Source: Granulicella sp. L56 (lineage in GTDB: Bacteria > Acidobacteriota > Terriglobia > Terriglobales > Acidobacteriaceae). Taken from it: a stretch of 64,000 nt of DNA. The notes beneath the pieces are model-generated. The model was not told the DNA's origin, did not search any database, and saw only the letters and a list, made by a program, of their open reading frames with translations. The stretch covers positions 496,001 through 560,000 of the forward strand of contig NZ_LMUS01000006.1 of NCBI RefSeq assembly GCF_009765835.1, given 5' to 3'. A program made the translations under genes and the position numbers. Below, one piece after another: positions 27,708 through 35,762 of this stretch (positions within the stretch are counted from its first letter, which is position 1; each line of letters opens with the position of its first letter).

Positions 27708-29057
27708 TCAAAACTTCTGAAAGTTCACTTCTATATTCAGCGCAACCGCCACCGGCTCTCCTGCTCGCGTAGCAGGCTTGAAGCGATATTGCTCAACAGT
27801 CTTGACAGCATTCGCATCGAAGTCAGGACGAAGCGAACGCTTGACGTGGACATCATGAACCATCCCCGACGAGTCCACCACCAGTTCAATCAGACACGTT
27901 CCTCCAAACTTGTCCTTACTCTTTTTCTCAGCCTCAGGATATTCAGGCTCCACAGACCAGACCAGCACAGGCGCAATTACATCTTTCCCAAGGTGATAGA
28001 CCTGCCCATACGGTTGCGACTGTTCAGCTACCTGAGTAGAGGCTTGCGGTTCAATCACCACAGCCATCGCCGCCCCGCCCACCGCTACCGAGAGCAGGAA
28101 CACCGTTGCCGGAATCACCAGACCATACTTCAAAGCAGAGCTGACGCGCGGCTTCTTGAGATTCATCATCATGATTCGCTTCTCCAGAATGTTGGCATCG
28201 AAGATCCCGATGGCGTGAGAGGGATAAGCTCGCGAGCCCACAGCGACCATAGTCGCGAGCCGTAGCAGAGAGTCCGTATATTTGCGCGAATCGATCAGCT
28301 TATCGGTGGCCATGCCATCGCAGATCATCTCCCGCGTCTGTGCGATGTGGATCTTCAGAACCCAGATGACAGGGTGGAAGGCAAGCAAGAGACTCGCAAC
28401 CTCGTAGAACAGGTTCTTCTGAAAATCCCTCCGCTTCATATGCGCGCATTCATGCGCCAGTGCAGCCAGCAGGTCCTGCGGCGCACAGTCGGCGACAAAC
28501 GCATCCGGCACCAGCAGCATTGGCTCACGTAGCCCCAGCGTCACCGGTCCCGCGATACGCGAAGAACAAAGGATACGAGCCTGATCCAAACCAAACGCCC
28601 GCTTGCAATCAAGCCAAATCTCCTCCTGCTCCTCTGTCAGCAAGAGAGGACGAGCCAACCGAAGCAGCCTTGCCGTCGAGCGCAACGACCACGCAAGCCT
28701 CATCGCAAAGTAGATCAGCGCGCCAAAATAAAGAGACAACAAGGCCCCAACAAGCACCGCAGGCAGAATATAAATCCCCCTTTGATTCAGCGCAGCGCCT
28801 TGAGCGGCAACAAAAGCAATCGAAGTATGCCCACCCGCCACATGAGGAAGATGCACAAAAGCCAACAGCCATCGAAAAAAAGGAAACGCAGGCGCAAGAA
28901 TCGCAAGCCCCAGCGTGGATACCCAGACAAGATGCTCCGCCTGCGGCCCAGCCTTTTTGAGCAGGCGGCTTACCAGCCATCCCGCTGCGGCGATCAGGGC
29001 CACCTCCCAAATTGAGTTAATGAAATAAGAGACCATAAATCCAGAGAAGCTATTCAT
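27708..29057 (-). CDS. M56 (BlaR1-like) membrane protease with TonB C-terminal domain
   Basis: This 449-aa protein has four predicted N-terminal helices and the zinc motif HECAH in LAHECAHMKRRDF, typical of BlaR1/MecR1 peptidases that cleave their repressor. In place of the penicillin sensor domain, the C-terminal 90 residues form a TonB-C domain (CLIELVVDSSGMVHDVHVKRS... YRFKPA). The ATG at 29057 overlaps the blaI stop by 8 bp and has GGAGAAGAGG before it; the frame extends to 29084. It probably transduces an envelope signal to the co-encoded repressor. The sensed cue is unknown. Confidence 0.92.
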   Translation of the reverse strand: MNSFSGFMVSYFINSIWEVALIAAAGWLVSRLLKKAGPQAEHLVWVSTLGLAILAPAFPFFRWLLAFVHLPHVAGGHTSIAFVAAQGAALNQRGIYILPAVLVGALLSLYFGALIYFAMRLAWSLRSTARLLRLARPLLLTEEQEEIWLDCKRAFGLDQARILCSSRIAGPVTLGLREPMLLVPDAFVADCAPQDLLAALAHECAHMKRRDFQKNLFYEVASLLLAFHPVIWVLKIHIAQTREMICDGMATDKLIDSRKYTDSLLRLATMVAVGSRAYPSHAIGIFDANILEKRIMMMNLKKPRVSSALKYGLVIPATVFLLSVAVGGAAMAVVIEPQASTQVAEQSQPYGQVYHLGKDVIAPVLVWSVEPEYPEAEKKSKDKFGGTCLIELVVDSSGMVHDVHVKRSLRPDFDANAVKTVEQYRFKPATRAGEPVAVALNIEVNFQKF

Positions 29058-29451
29058 CCTCTTCTCCTCTCTCCTCGGCCGCAATCTTTCGGCTCAGGTC
29101 CGCAATCCGCTCCAGATCGACCTGACGGCTTTTCACCAGGCTCATCACCAGAGCTTCGGAAGATCCTCCGAACATCCGCTCGACCAGATCACGAACAGCC
29201 TGCCCCAGCACCGTCTCCTTCGAAGCGACGGGAGAGTAGACAAAAGCACGCCCCTCCAACGCCCGCTCCACCCTGCCCTTGCGATGGAGAACGTTGAGCA
29301 TGGTCTGCACCGTGTTGTAAGCCAGCTCATTGCTGGGCAGCAGCCCCTTCTGCACATGCTGCACATTGCCCGCCCCCTCGCTCCAAAGCACCTGCAAGAT
29401 CTGCAGCTCAAGAGGGGTAAGAGCATTCGTGCCTTTTTTACGTCCGACCAT
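29050..29451 (-). CDS. BlaI/MecI family transcriptional repressor
   Basis: This 133-aa winged-helix protein shows LTPLELQILQVLWSEGAGN, the recognition region NELAYNTVQTMLNVLHRKG and VERALEGRAFVYSP, typical of BlaI/MecI/CopY. The C-terminal half is the dimer domain containing the usual cleavage region. GGAG lies 7 bases before the ATG, inside a palindrome that may be its own operator. It is the first gene of the blaI-M56 pair. Confidence 0.95.
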   Translation of the reverse strand: MVGRKKGTNALTPLELQILQVLWSEGAGNVQHVQKGLLPSNELAYNTVQTMLNVLHRKGRVERALEGRAFVYSPVASKETVLGQAVRDLVERMFGGSSEALVMSLVKSRQVDLERIADLSRKIAAEERGEEDE

Positions 29452-29458
29452 AGCGTCT

Positions 29459-29472
29459 CCTAAATTAATAGG
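29459..29472. promoter_or_regulatory. Putative BlaI operator 1
   Basis: CCTAAATTAATAGG is a near-perfect 14-bp palindrome starting 8 bp upstream of the blaI ATG, overlapping its ribosome-binding site on the minus strand. A matching palindrome lies 44 bp further out (29503-29516). Paired AT-rich palindromes in front of blaI-type genes are typical operators; this one is predicted only. Confidence 0.55.
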
Positions 29473-29502
29473 AGTCTAGGATCGAACATCCGTACCTGTC
29501 AA

Positions 29503-29516
29503 CCTAAATATTTAGG
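29503..29516. promoter_or_regulatory. Putative BlaI operator 2
   Basis: CCTAAATATTTAGG is a perfect 14-bp palindrome sharing the CCTA/AAT core with the one at 29459-29472. Centre-to-centre distance is 44 bp, about four helical turns. It lies between blaI and the end of the TonB receptor gene, where the blaI promoter is expected. Confidence 0.55.
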
Positions 29517-29556
29517 CCTTTGCCGCCACCACCGGCAAAGGCCATAACATCAATAC

Positions 29557-32500
29557 TTAGAACGAAAGCCGCGCGCTCAGTTGGATCTCTCGTCCCGGCG
29601 TAGTCACCTCGGTGATCGATCCGAACCCCGCCGTATTTACAAACCGGTTCGGCGTTCCCAGGTTGGTGTGGTTCAGCGCGTTGAAGAACTCGCCCCGCGT
29701 CTCCAGCCGCATAAGCTCGCCCAGCGCGAAGCTGCGCACCACGCTCACATCCGTCGTCTCCATCCCAGGCCCTACAACCGAGTTGCGTCCTACATCGCCG
29801 AACGCATACGCGGGCGGAGCCGCGAACGCCGCTGGATTGAACCAGTTCGTCGCATTCCTCGTCCCCGGCGCAAAGACCTGCTGGCCGGTGACGGCGTTGG
29901 CCCGTATGGGATTCTCACCCAGCGCCGTGCCCGCATTCGCCGTGTCGCCGAACACCGAGATCGTCAGCGGAAACCCGCTCTGCGCCTGAAAGATCGCCGA
30001 AGTGTGCCAGCCTGCGGTCACGACGCGCGTCAACCGGCTTCGTCCCCACTCTGGCACGTCGTACACTGCGCTCAGTGCGACGCGATTCCTCACATCGCAC
30101 GCCGGCCCCTTCTCCGCTGCCAGGTCGTTATCGTTCTGCGGGATCGCCGCTTCGAACATCGGCGAACGAAAATCCGGTGAATTCGACAAGCTCTTCGACC
30201 AGGTGTAGTTCGCCAGGAAGCTAAGCCCCTTCGCCGCCCGCCGCCGCACATTCACATAGCCCGCGTCGTACCAGCTCTGCGCCGAATTTTCGAGCAGGTT
30301 GATCGTGCTCACGCCAAACGTCGTACTCGCCACCGTCACGCCAGGCGGAAGCACCGAATTCGGAACGAAGCTGATCTGCTTGAATGGCCGCCGCGGCTGA
30401 ATCAGTCCGGGTCCCGGCAGCGCGTTATTGATCAGATGCGAGCGTTGCAGATGAAATCCGCCCGAGCCCAGATAGCCGATCTCAACCACCGTGCTCTTTC
30501 CAATACTCTGCTCCATCGACGCGCTCCATTGTTGGATGTACTGCGGCGACGGATGCGTCTCCATCGCGGTAAAGCTGACTACCGTCTTGCCCAGCACAGC
30601 CGGGGCAAAATTGAAGCCGTTGATCGACGGCGTAAAGTTATCGCTCTGGTTCGTCTCCGGGAACGTATAGGGAACATTATGCCGCTGATTGCACCATGTA
30701 TTCATGTCCACCGGCGTGTAGAAGATCCCATACGCCGCATGCAGAACCAGCCCTCTACCCGGCACGTTCTGCGAGATCCCGAGGCGCGGCGCGAAGTCCG
30801 TCCGATTGGGATACATCAACCCCTTCGGCATTCCATTCTGGCCACCGATAAACACGCTCGGCGTTCCATCGGATGCGAATGTCAGGTTGCTATTGGTGTA
30901 TCTCCTGTCGATCAACGCGCTCATATACTCATAGCGCACGCCATAGTCGAGAGTCGTGTTGTTGGCCAGCCGGAAGGTGTCCTGCACATACCCATCGCCA
31001 TACCACTGGCTCAGGTTCATCTGCGGAATTCCTGCCTGTCGCTGGCGAACCGCGGGCAGACCCAGCAGAAAGCTCGCCAGCGCCGACCCGGTGCCGTCGT
31101 TCGCTCCAATATCCGTCGTAAACCCGTTCGTAAACTGGTAGTATCCGCGGTTTTGAAAGAACCCCCACATCGGCCAGATGAACCGCTGATAGACGCCGCC
31201 AAACTTCAGGCTGTGCCGCCCCAACAGCCACGTCAGCGTATCGCGTCCCTCCACCAGCGTGTCCCACGCGTGCATCGGCGTCGCCGAAAAGCTGTCTCCG
31301 ATGGGCGAATATCCCTGCACTGCGAAGTACGGCGCTCCCCATGCACCCGGTCCGCCAAACCCTACTCCTGTAATTCCCAACTCGCCTGTAATGTCGTTCT
31401 TGTCCGCACTCTCCGTCGTATGGTTCATGCTCAACCGCGACACCGCAATCGTTGCCACATTCAGCAGCGACGGCGTAAAGACGTGGCTGTACGACCCCAT
31501 CCCCTGCTGCGAAAGATTGTCGTGCAGGTAGCCGAACCCCGGCATGTTCTCCGGCATAAACCCATGCTCGCCGCCAGCGCTGTACCGCGCAAATCCCGTA
31601 TTGCTGGCATTGAACTGGCGATCCAGACGCACCGTCCCCTGATCGGTGTAGTGGATTTCGTTGCGCACATCTAGATAGTTGTTGGAGTCGTTGCCCGAGC
31701 CTACCACCGTCGGCTGCCCCATCATCGTCATGCTGCCGCCCATACCCATCATCAGGTTCGGCTGCGGCACATACTTCGTCAGCATCGTCACCGCGACAGG
31801 GCTCAACCTGCTCGCAGGAATGACGTTGTTCGGAAACGGCTGCCGGTTGAACTGCGGATTCTGCTGGCTCACCGGGAGCGCCGGGTTGTAGTTCGGATTC
31901 ACCGTCGTCTTAGCCGGGTCGTAGATCGTTACCCCGCTCATACTGAAGTCGCCGCCCGACTCCTGTACCGTTGGCACCGTCAGCGTCATCGTATCCGCCT
32001 GAACATGTCGCAGCGCCTCATAGTTCAGGAAGAAGAAAGTCTTCTTGCCAGGCAGCACCGGGCCGCCCAGCGAACCACCAAAGTTGTTCTGCACCAGATG
32101 GTTCGTCCCGCCCATATCGTTGAACGAGTGAGCATCCATCGCTCCGTTGCGCAGAAACTCATAAGCTGTCGCATGCAGCCGCGTCCCGCCTGACCGCGTG
32201 ACAATGTTCACCTGTCCGCCGCCCGCACCGCCCATCTCTGCGGAATAGCTTCCGACCTGCACTTGAAACTCCTGCACCGCATCCGGCGACGCGCTGAAGT
32301 TCTGCGTATTGAAAGTAGGATCAGTGTTCGTCGCGCCGTCCAGCAGAAAATAATTCGCGTTCGGACGATTGCCCCCCACAGTAATCGCCGATCGCTGCCC
32401 CGGCCGCCAATACAAGGGATTCGTATCTCCTGTCTGCGCCCCCATCCCCACATGCGCCCCGGGAACGGTCAGCATCAGGTCCACCAGCATCCGTCCGTTC

Positions 32501-32943
32501 AGCGGCAGTTGTGCCACTGCCCGTTGGTCCACCACCTCGCCCACGCTCGCATCGGAAGTCTTCAACAACTCCGCCGCTGTCACCGCCGTCACCGTCTGGC
32601 TGTCCGGCCCCACCGCCAACGCCACATCCAATGTCGCCTGCTGGCCTACTTCAAGTTGCAGCGACCGCCGCGCCACGGCAAACCCCTGGCTCTTCGCCTC
32701 CAGCAGGTAAGCCCCAGGCAGCAGCCCTCCTGCCTCATAGACGCCCTGCCCATTCGCCGTCACGTCCCGCGACTCCCCAGTCTTCACCAAGGTCAGCTTC
32801 ACCGTGGCACGAGGAATGGCAAGATGCTGAGGGTCGGTCACTACGCCGCGCAGAACGGCATAATTCGTCTGCGCTTCAAGCGTTGAAATAGAAACGGTGA
32901 AAACCACAACACCTAACATTGCCAGCAACCATACGCGTCTCAT
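29557..32943 (-). CDS. TonB-dependent receptor with N-terminal CarboxypepD-reg domain (Oar-like)
   Basis: This 1128-aa outer-membrane protein has a signal starting MRRVWLLAMLGVVVF and ending in LEAQ. A carboxypeptidase-regulatory domain (about 28-110: LRGVVTDPQHLAIPRATVKLT) precedes a plug with QLPLNGRMLVDLM and QVEVGSYSAEMGGAGGGQV-like segments, then a beta-barrel ending in LSARLSF with a terminal Phe. The ATG at 32943 has GGGAG seven bases upstream; the frame goes on to 33015. Such receptors are abundant in Acidobacteria and are thought to import glycans or other large nutrients. Ligand unknown, and no transporter genes are adjacent. Confidence 0.93.
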   Translation of the reverse strand: MRRVWLLAMLGVVVFTVSISTLEAQTNYAVLRGVVTDPQHLAIPRATVKLTLVKTGESRDVTANGQGVYEAGGLLPGAYLLEAKSQGFAVARRSLQLEVGQQATLDVALAVGPDSQTVTAVTAAELLKTSDASVGEVVDQRAVAQLPLNGRMLVDLMLTVPGAHVGMGAQTGDTNPLYWRPGQRSAITVGGNRPNANYFLLDGATNTDPTFNTQNFSASPDAVQEFQVQVGSYSAEMGGAGGGQVNIVTRSGGTRLHATAYEFLRNGAMDAHSFNDMGGTNHLVQNNFGGSLGGPVLPGKKTFFFLNYEALRHVQADTMTLTVPTVQESGGDFSMSGVTIYDPAKTTVNPNYNPALPVSQQNPQFNRQPFPNNVIPASRLSPVAVTMLTKYVPQPNLMMGMGGSMTMMGQPTVVGSGNDSNNYLDVRNEIHYTDQGTVRLDRQFNASNTGFARYSAGGEHGFMPENMPGFGYLHDNLSQQGMGSYSHVFTPSLLNVATIAVSRLSMNHTTESADKNDITGELGITGVGFGGPGAWGAPYFAVQGYSPIGDSFSATPMHAWDTLVEGRDTLTWLLGRHSLKFGGVYQRFIWPMWGFFQNRGYYQFTNGFTTDIGANDGTGSALASFLLGLPAVRQRQAGIPQMNLSQWYGDGYVQDTFRLANNTTLDYGVRYEYMSALIDRRYTNSNLTFASDGTPSVFIGGQNGMPKGLMYPNRTDFAPRLGISQNVPGRGLVLHAAYGIFYTPVDMNTWCNQRHNVPYTFPETNQSDNFTPSINGFNFAPAVLGKTVVSFTAMETHPSPQYIQQWSASMEQSIGKSTVVEIGYLGSGGFHLQRSHLINNALPGPGLIQPRRPFKQISFVPNSVLPPGVTVASTTFGVSTINLLENSAQSWYDAGYVNVRRRAAKGLSFLANYTWSKSLSNSPDFRSPMFEAAIPQNDNDLAAEKGPACDVRNRVALSAVYDVPEWGRSRLTRVVTAGWHTSAIFQAQSGFPLTISVFGDTANAGTALGENPIRANAVTGQQVFAPGTRNATNWFNPAAFAAPPAYAFGDVGRNSVVGPGMETTDVSVVRSFALGELMRLETRGEFFNALNHTNLGTPNRFVNTAGFGSITEVTTPGREIQLSARLSF

Positions 32944-33436
32944 AAGTCTCCCGGAATTGAATTCGTGGCCGCCCCACTCTCTCTGGAGTGGGGTCATGCG
33001 TCCCATCGACCGCATTCGCCAGAGAGCCGTCTGGCCTCACCGCGTGAACGATCGATTCGTTATCATTTTCTTGAACTGCCCGATGCTATCTGCAAGTCCA
33101 TCCCTTGTCATCCGACAAATGGATGATTAAAATCTCAACCCTTAGGCGTAACCACCCTCTCGTCGCATTCCATTGCGGCTAACATGACATCCGCAAAGAC
33201 CTCTCGAACACACGTCATCTCGCCCCCTCCAAACACACGTCATCTCGATCGCACCAAACATCCGTCATCTCGACCGAAGGCGGCGCTTTTGCCGCCGTAG
33301 TGGAGAGACCCCTGTATTTGCCCTTGTGTGTTCCACTCTCGGAAAATGCAGACTCCAAACGTTTTTTCCCTTGTCAAGCCCCAGGTCGTCAAAACCTGCG
33401 CCAGTCAAGAAGAAAAGTACCGGAGGGAGAATTCCC
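32944..33436. other. Gene-free intergenic region with repeats
   Basis: No coding frame with a ribosome-binding site is seen. The first ~200 bp should hold the receptor gene's promoter on the minus strand. 33211-33319 holds three closely spaced copies of the family A head (C)ACGTCATCTCG, the last one complete. 33371-33382 (TTGTCAAGCCCC) shares 11 bases with 59389-59399. The right end abuts the inverted-repeat element. Confidence 0.7.
33211..33319. repeat. Family A repeat cluster (two heads plus complete copy 3)
   Basis: The 12-mer CACGTCATCTCG occurs at 33211-33222 and 33236-33247, each followed by unrelated DNA. A third head at 33262 continues as a full family A unit to 33319. In the full unit the variable middle is longer and forms a hairpin, GGCGGC-GCTTTT-GCCGCC. 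Spacing of the heads is about 25 bp. Confidence 0.8.
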
Positions 33437-33767
33437 GGTAGTGGGTTAGTTTGAACCTATTGGGCTCTCTCTTGCCGTTTTGCCTTGACGCTGAGAGCAT
33501 TGAGGAAGAGGTGTGGGTATGGCTAAGCGGAGAGGCTATCCTGATCGTCGCGGTATGGGCGCCCAAAGTGACTTCATTGCTGAACAGTTCGTACCAAGTG
33601 AGCAGTACAAAACGGAACAGATGGCGAGGGTTCAGTATTTGCTTGCAGCGGGTGTGAGTCCTGAACAGGTCGCGAAGATGCTTTCCATTCCCTTCGATCT
33701 GCTTTCAGGTCAAAAGCACAATCCATAAAGCCCGTTCGTGAAGAGAATTTCAAACTGACCCACTACC
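33437..33767. mobile_element. Inverted-repeat-flanked element of 331 bp with one small ORF
   Basis: The left end GGTAGTGGGTTAGTTTGAA (33437-33455) is matched in inverse orientation by TTCAAACTGACCCACTACC (33749-33767), 18 of 19 bases. GAATTC lies just outside each end, directly at the right and after CC at the left, either as a target duplication or an extension of the inverted repeat. The interior is less C-biased than neighbouring genes and encodes one 69-aa ORF. No transposase is present, so it resembles a MITE or the remnant of a larger insertion sequence. The family is not recognised. Confidence 0.65.
33519..33728 (+). CDS. Small hypothetical protein inside the inverted-repeat element
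   Basis: This 69-aa protein has a basic start (MAKRRGYPDRRG) and a C-terminal segment MARVQYLLAAGVSPEQVAKM that looks like a helix-turn-helix of the resolvase/sigma-region-4 kind. AGGAAGAGG lies 7 bases before the ATG at 33519; a GTG two codons earlier is less well placed. Codons are less C-biased than in surrounding genes. I do not recognise a family. It may be a DNA-binding accessory protein of the element or a truncated transposition gene. Confidence 0.55.
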   Translation: MAKRRGYPDRRGMGAQSDFIAEQFVPSEQYKTEQMARVQYLLAAGVSPEQVAKMLSIPFDLLSGQKHNP

Positions 33768-33814
33768 GAATTCACGCAAATCCGACAGCCTCCACAGGCT
33801 ATCCTCATAAAAGC

Positions 33815-34969
33815 ATGGCCATCCCTCTCCACATCGAAAAAGACGAAGCCTTCATGCACCGGGCCCTCACCCTCGCCCGAGAAACCGTAGCCCTCGCTTC
33901 GCCCAATCCGCAGGTAGGCTGCGTCCTCGTCAAAGATGGCGAGATCATCGGCGAAGGCGCTCACCTCTATGCCAACCGCGACCATGCCGAGATCGTCGCC
34001 CTCAAGCAGGCCCGCGAACGCGGCATCGACGTCACCGGAGCCACAGCCTACGTCACCCTCGAACCCTGCTCCCACCACGGACGAACCGGCCCCTGCGCCG
34101 ACGCCCTGGTGGCCGCCCACATAGCACGAGCCGTCGTCGCCACCGAAGATCCCAATCCACAGGTCAGCGGCCAGGGCATCGCAAGACTCCGCGCCGCAGG
34201 CATCGAAGTCACGCTCGGCATCCTCCAGCAACCAGCCCGAGACCTCAACGACGCCTTCGCCCACTTCATCCAGCACCATCGCCCCTTCGTCACCCTCAAA
34301 GCAGCTCTCTCCGTCGACGGCTACCTCGCTCCCTCACCGCAAAACCGCACTCCCAACCAACCCCACTGGCTCACCGGCCCCGCCGCCCGTGCCGAAGTCC
34401 AGCGCCTCCGCCACGCCTCCGACGCCATCCTCACCGGCATCGGCACCGTCCTCGCCGACGACCCAGCCCTGACCGACCGCACCAATCTTTCCCGTCGCCG
34501 ACCACTGCTCCGAGTCATCCTCGACACCCAACTCCGAACCCCTCTAACCTCCCAGCTAGTTCGCACAGCGAACAACGATCTCCTTATCCTCACCGCCCTC
34601 ACCGCTTCCGCTGAAAAAATCGAAGCCCTTCGCGAAGCTGGGGCCGAAGTCCAAACCATCCCTGAGCAAAACAATCAACTAAGCCTGCCCGAAGTCCTCA
34701 AAGCTCTGGCCGAACGCAACATCCTCAGCCTTCTCCTCGAAGCCGGCTCTCATCTCAACGGAGCCTTCCTGCATCAGAACCTCGCAGACAAAGCCATCCT
34801 CTTCTACTCCGAGACCGAGCTAGGCTCTCAATCGCTTCCCTTCGCCGAAGGCATCGCCTCTCCCTACCTCTTCCAGCAAACCCTCCAGCGAACCACTCGA
34901 ACCGCCTTCGACACCGACGCCTGCATCACCGGCTACCTTCACGATCCGTGGTCAGCAACTAGCCACTAA
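33815..34969 (+). CDS. ribD: Bifunctional riboflavin deaminase/reductase RibD
   Basis: This 384-aa enzyme deaminates and then reduces the pyrimidine intermediate of riboflavin synthesis. The N-terminal deaminase domain (about 10-155) has the zinc motifs HAEIVALKQA and EPCSHHGRTGPCADAL. The C-terminal reductase domain (about 155-380) has TLKAALSVDGYLAP and LLLEAGSHLNGAF. Length is normal. It is followed after 9 bp by riboflavin synthase. No FMN riboswitch is seen in the 47 bp between the upstream element and the ATG. Confidence 0.97.
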   Translation: MAIPLHIEKDEAFMHRALTLARETVALASPNPQVGCVLVKDGEIIGEGAHLYANRDHAEIVALKQARERGIDVTGATAYVTLEPCSHHGRTGPCADALVAAHIARAVVATEDPNPQVSGQGIARLRAAGIEVTLGILQQPARDLNDAFAHFIQHHRPFVTLKAALSVDGYLAPSPQNRTPNQPHWLTGPAARAEVQRLRHASDAILTGIGTVLADDPALTDRTNLSRRRPLLRVILDTQLRTPLTSQLVRTANNDLLILTALTASAEKIEALREAGAEVQTIPEQNNQLSLPEVLKALAERNILSLLLEAGSHLNGAFLHQNLADKAILFYSETELGSQSLPFAEGIASPYLFQQTLQRTTRTAFDTDACITGYLHDPWSATSH

Positions 34970-34978
34970 AATAGATCC

Positions 34979-35638
34979 ATGTTCACCGGCCTCATCGAAA
35001 CTACTGGAACCGTGCTCGCCGTTACGCCGATCGCAGGCGTGACGCGCATCACCATCGCCGCACCAACGCTCACCAGCAAGCTCAATACCGGCGACAGCAT
35101 CGCCGTCAGCGGAGTCTGCCTCACCGCGCTCTCCATCGAGCCCAACGCCTTTCCCCCGCGCTTCTCCGCCGACCTCGCTGCCGAGACCATCGCCCTCACC
35201 ACGCTCTCGCGCCTCGAACCCGGCTCCACCGTGAATCTCGAGCTGCCCACCCCCGCAGGCTCGCCGCTCGGAGGCCACGTCGTTCAAGGTCACGTCGACG
35301 GAACCGCGACTCTGGTCGCGCTCAACCCCATCACAGCAGATACCGAGATCACCGACTACCGTCTGCGCGTGGCGATTCCTGAGCAACTGACCACCTATGT
35401 CGTCAACAAAGGCTCTATCACCATTGAAGGCATCAGCCTGACCGTAGCCTCGGTGCGCGGCAACGAAGTGGAGGTCGCGATTATCCCCCACACTTACGCC
35501 ACCACCAGCCTGCGCACCCTGCCTATCGGATCTCCGCTCAATATCGAGGTCGATGTTCTGGCCAAATATGCCGAGCGTCAACACAAGTCCAACGGCCCCG
35601 GAATCACCGAACAAGACCTCATCGCGAACGGCTACTGA
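34979..35638 (+). CDS. ribE: Riboflavin synthase alpha subunit
   Basis: This 219-aa protein is made of two similar barrel repeats (about 1-97 and 98-200). It begins with the invariant MFTGLIE that contributes catalytic residues and has SVSGVCLT-like AVSGVCLTAL and GGHVVQGHVDGTA, then IEGISLTVA in the second half. It converts two 6,7-dimethyl-8-ribityllumazine molecules to riboflavin. It forms a pair with ribD; ribAB and ribH are not in the window. Confidence 0.97.
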   Translation: MFTGLIETTGTVLAVTPIAGVTRITIAAPTLTSKLNTGDSIAVSGVCLTALSIEPNAFPPRFSADLAAETIALTTLSRLEPGSTVNLELPTPAGSPLGGHVVQGHVDGTATLVALNPITADTEITDYRLRVAIPEQLTTYVVNKGSITIEGISLTVASVRGNEVEVAIIPHTYATTSLRTLPIGSPLNIEVDVLAKYAERQHKSNGPGITEQDLIANGY

Positions 35639-35762
35639 CAAATCCCCTTCGAACCTATAGGCCTCCTTCTACATCCTTCGTGTGCTATTCGTACCCGTGG
35701 CCAATGTCGATAATCTTCTTGGAGGACAGCGTGATGTTCAGGCTAGTAAGGAATAGGCAACC

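Noticed and set aside
30436..31674. 412-codon plus-strand frame opposite the TonB receptor
   Set aside because: Arg/His-rich antisense product typical of a shadow frame; the receptor on the other strand is unambiguous.
33211..33319. CRISPR-like spaced 12-mers
   Set aside because: Only three copies, heads of dispersed repeat A, no cas gene in the window.
33371..33382. TTGTCAAGCCCC shared with 59388-59399 as a repeat family
   Set aside because: Only about 11 bases match and the flanks differ; could be chance.
33768..33814. FMN riboswitch before ribD
   Set aside because: Only 47 bp with a 5-bp hairpin; the conserved RFN core is absent.
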